A stretch of DNA of 64,000 nt, taken from contig NC_008553.1 in assembly GCF_000014945.1 (NCBI RefSeq), forward strand, positions 558,001-622,000. The letters run 5' to 3'. Shown here piece by piece: positions 63,600-64,000 of the stretch; the first letter of the stretch is position 1, and each line of letters opens with the position of its first letter. Both the position numbers and the translations under genes were made by a program. Origin of the DNA: Methanothrix thermoacetophila PT. Lineage in GTDB: Archaea > Halobacteriota > Methanosarcinia > Methanotrichales > Methanotrichaceae. Below the pieces are notes generated by a model. The model had not been told where the DNA came from. It did not search any database and worked only from the letters and a program-made list of their open reading frames with translations.

Positions 63600-63645
63600 T
63601 CCGTCGGCCGGGCCAAAGGGCTCGATTCGCTGAGCTACATCCCAT
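63600..63645 (-). pseudogene. Possible tRNA 5'-half fragment
   Basis: On the minus strand GGGATGTAGCTCAGCGAATC followed by GAGC gives a tRNA-like acceptor start and D-arm (GCTC/GAGC at 63620-63635). The sequence then fails to give an anticodon or T-arm. It could be a truncated tRNA or attachment-site remnant; it could also be chance. Confidence 0.35.
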
Positions 63646-63763
63646 GGTGCACAACCGAGCCGATCACTCGATCCCAGATAGCCTGGAGAGGTGCCAGCTC
63701 AGGTTATTGAAAGCACGCCATTGTGATCCCGGAGGGGCGGCTGGATGAGAGGCCCTGTACAGA

Positions 63764-63837
63764 TAAGATCAGAAGTCAGAAATCTGGGCCTTACTTATTT
63801 TGGATGTTGGATAGACTTAATCCTTATCCGGAGACAA
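63764..63837 (-). repeat. Inverted-end element, subfamily B (degenerate, reverse)
   Basis: AGATAAGATCAGAAGTCAGA through AATCTGGGCCTTACTTATTT and GGATGTTGGATAGAC to CTTATCCGGAGACA, a worn copy. Confidence 0.5.
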
Positions 63838-63893
63838 CCGAATGATGTAAAGTTAATATAATATGTAGTGGTGTGTGTTTATGGTGAGAGGCA

Positions 63894-64000
63894 ATGGTGA
63901 TTGGAGTAACAATGGTCAAGGTAGTGCCTGGACAGGAGAAGCCGGTCTATAATGCACTGCGGCAGGTGGATGGTATAAAGAACGTCTATCACGTCTTTGG
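63894..64000 (+). CDS. Lrp/AsnC ligand-binding (RAM) domain protein, cut by window end
   Basis: The first 35 residues (MVIGVTMVKVVPGQEKPVYN ALRQ...) match the start of a stand-alone RAM domain, as in Lrp/AsnC regulators without the DNA-binding helix. The DNA-binding domain is absent at the N-terminus. An AGAGG precedes the ATG, and a TATA-like stretch lies at 63851-63865. The rest is outside the window. Confidence 0.7.
   Translation, partial: MVIGVTMVKVVPGQEKPVYNALRQVDGIKNVYHVF

Larger units (their letters stand above)
63491..63893. other. Intergenic region with tRNA-like fragment and element copy
   Basis: No protein gene. It holds a possible tRNA 5' fragment (63600-63643), a degenerate subfamily B element (63764-63837), and the TATA-like AGTTAATATAATATG (63851-63865) upstream of the last gene. 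Confidence 0.45.

Overview
The window comes from a methanogenic archaeon, most likely a Methanothrix (Methanosaeta) species. The evidence is a complete mcrBDGA operon with a separate mcrC, an archaeal core set (Rio2, NAC, LonB, topoisomerase I, DUF460, TRAM protein, archaemetzincin, archaeal dehydroquinate synthase II), a BHB-type tRNA intron, and TATA-box promoters that often sit about 25 nt from the start codon (leaderless genes). The genus is inferred from the overall gene content; no search was run.

Layout. 1-1515: a TIR-like protein with a zinc ribbon, then repeat-bearing gene-free DNA. 1516-9227: shikimate genes (DHQ synthase II, aroD), an aminotransferase, a ribbon-helix-helix regulator, a ThiF/MoeB-like E1 enzyme, apgM and mcrC. 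9539-18728: a DUF460-rio2-icd run on the minus strand, a DUF166-fumarase(alpha/beta)-DUF434 run on the plus strand, and an ADP-forming acyl-CoA synthetase. 20133-30829: a metal-cluster and metal-ion locus made of a DUF134 regulator, Mrp, a B12-radical SAM enzyme, two NifX-type proteins, an MBL hydrolase, a radical SAM protein, two MinD-type ATPases with inserted ferredoxin domains, DUF5320, a CDF transporter fused to a NifX-type domain, and a ZIP transporter. It resembles the anaerobe ORP (orange protein) gene set. 30882-35175: mcrBDGA, with a long leader and a strong terminator that overlaps the mcrA stop codon. 35176-43216: a structured, IscB/HEARO-like RNA relic, a radical SAM/SPASM gene that ends next to it, FKBP, an Ncs6/TtuA-type thiolase running into tRNA-Thr, a 39-residue zinc ribbon, and a cobalt/nickel ECF transporter (cbiMNQO). 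43556-50024: a TRAM protein, secreted proteins, a membrane-anchored winged-helix regulator and a MacB/LolD-like ABC system. Two promoters here share a GAACGTAC motif. 50662-64000: a secreted lamin-tail-like protein, Z-prenyl synthase, an intron-containing tRNA-Arg, NAC, ScpB, archaemetzincin-Mrp, topoisomerase I, a tRNA with anticodon CAT, TldD, LonB, and the start of an Lrp-type RAM-domain gene.

The intergenic DNA is rich in small mobile-element relics. There are at least eight copies of a sequence resembling an IS200/IS605 end, a family of roughly 90-bp elements with inverted ends in two subfamilies (one amplified into a 96-bp tandem array), and two longer dispersed pairs. No intact transposase is present. 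The observations most worth following are the orphan HEARO-like RNA, the ORP-like locus with its CDF-NifX fusion, and the membrane-bound regulator with a candidate shared operator.
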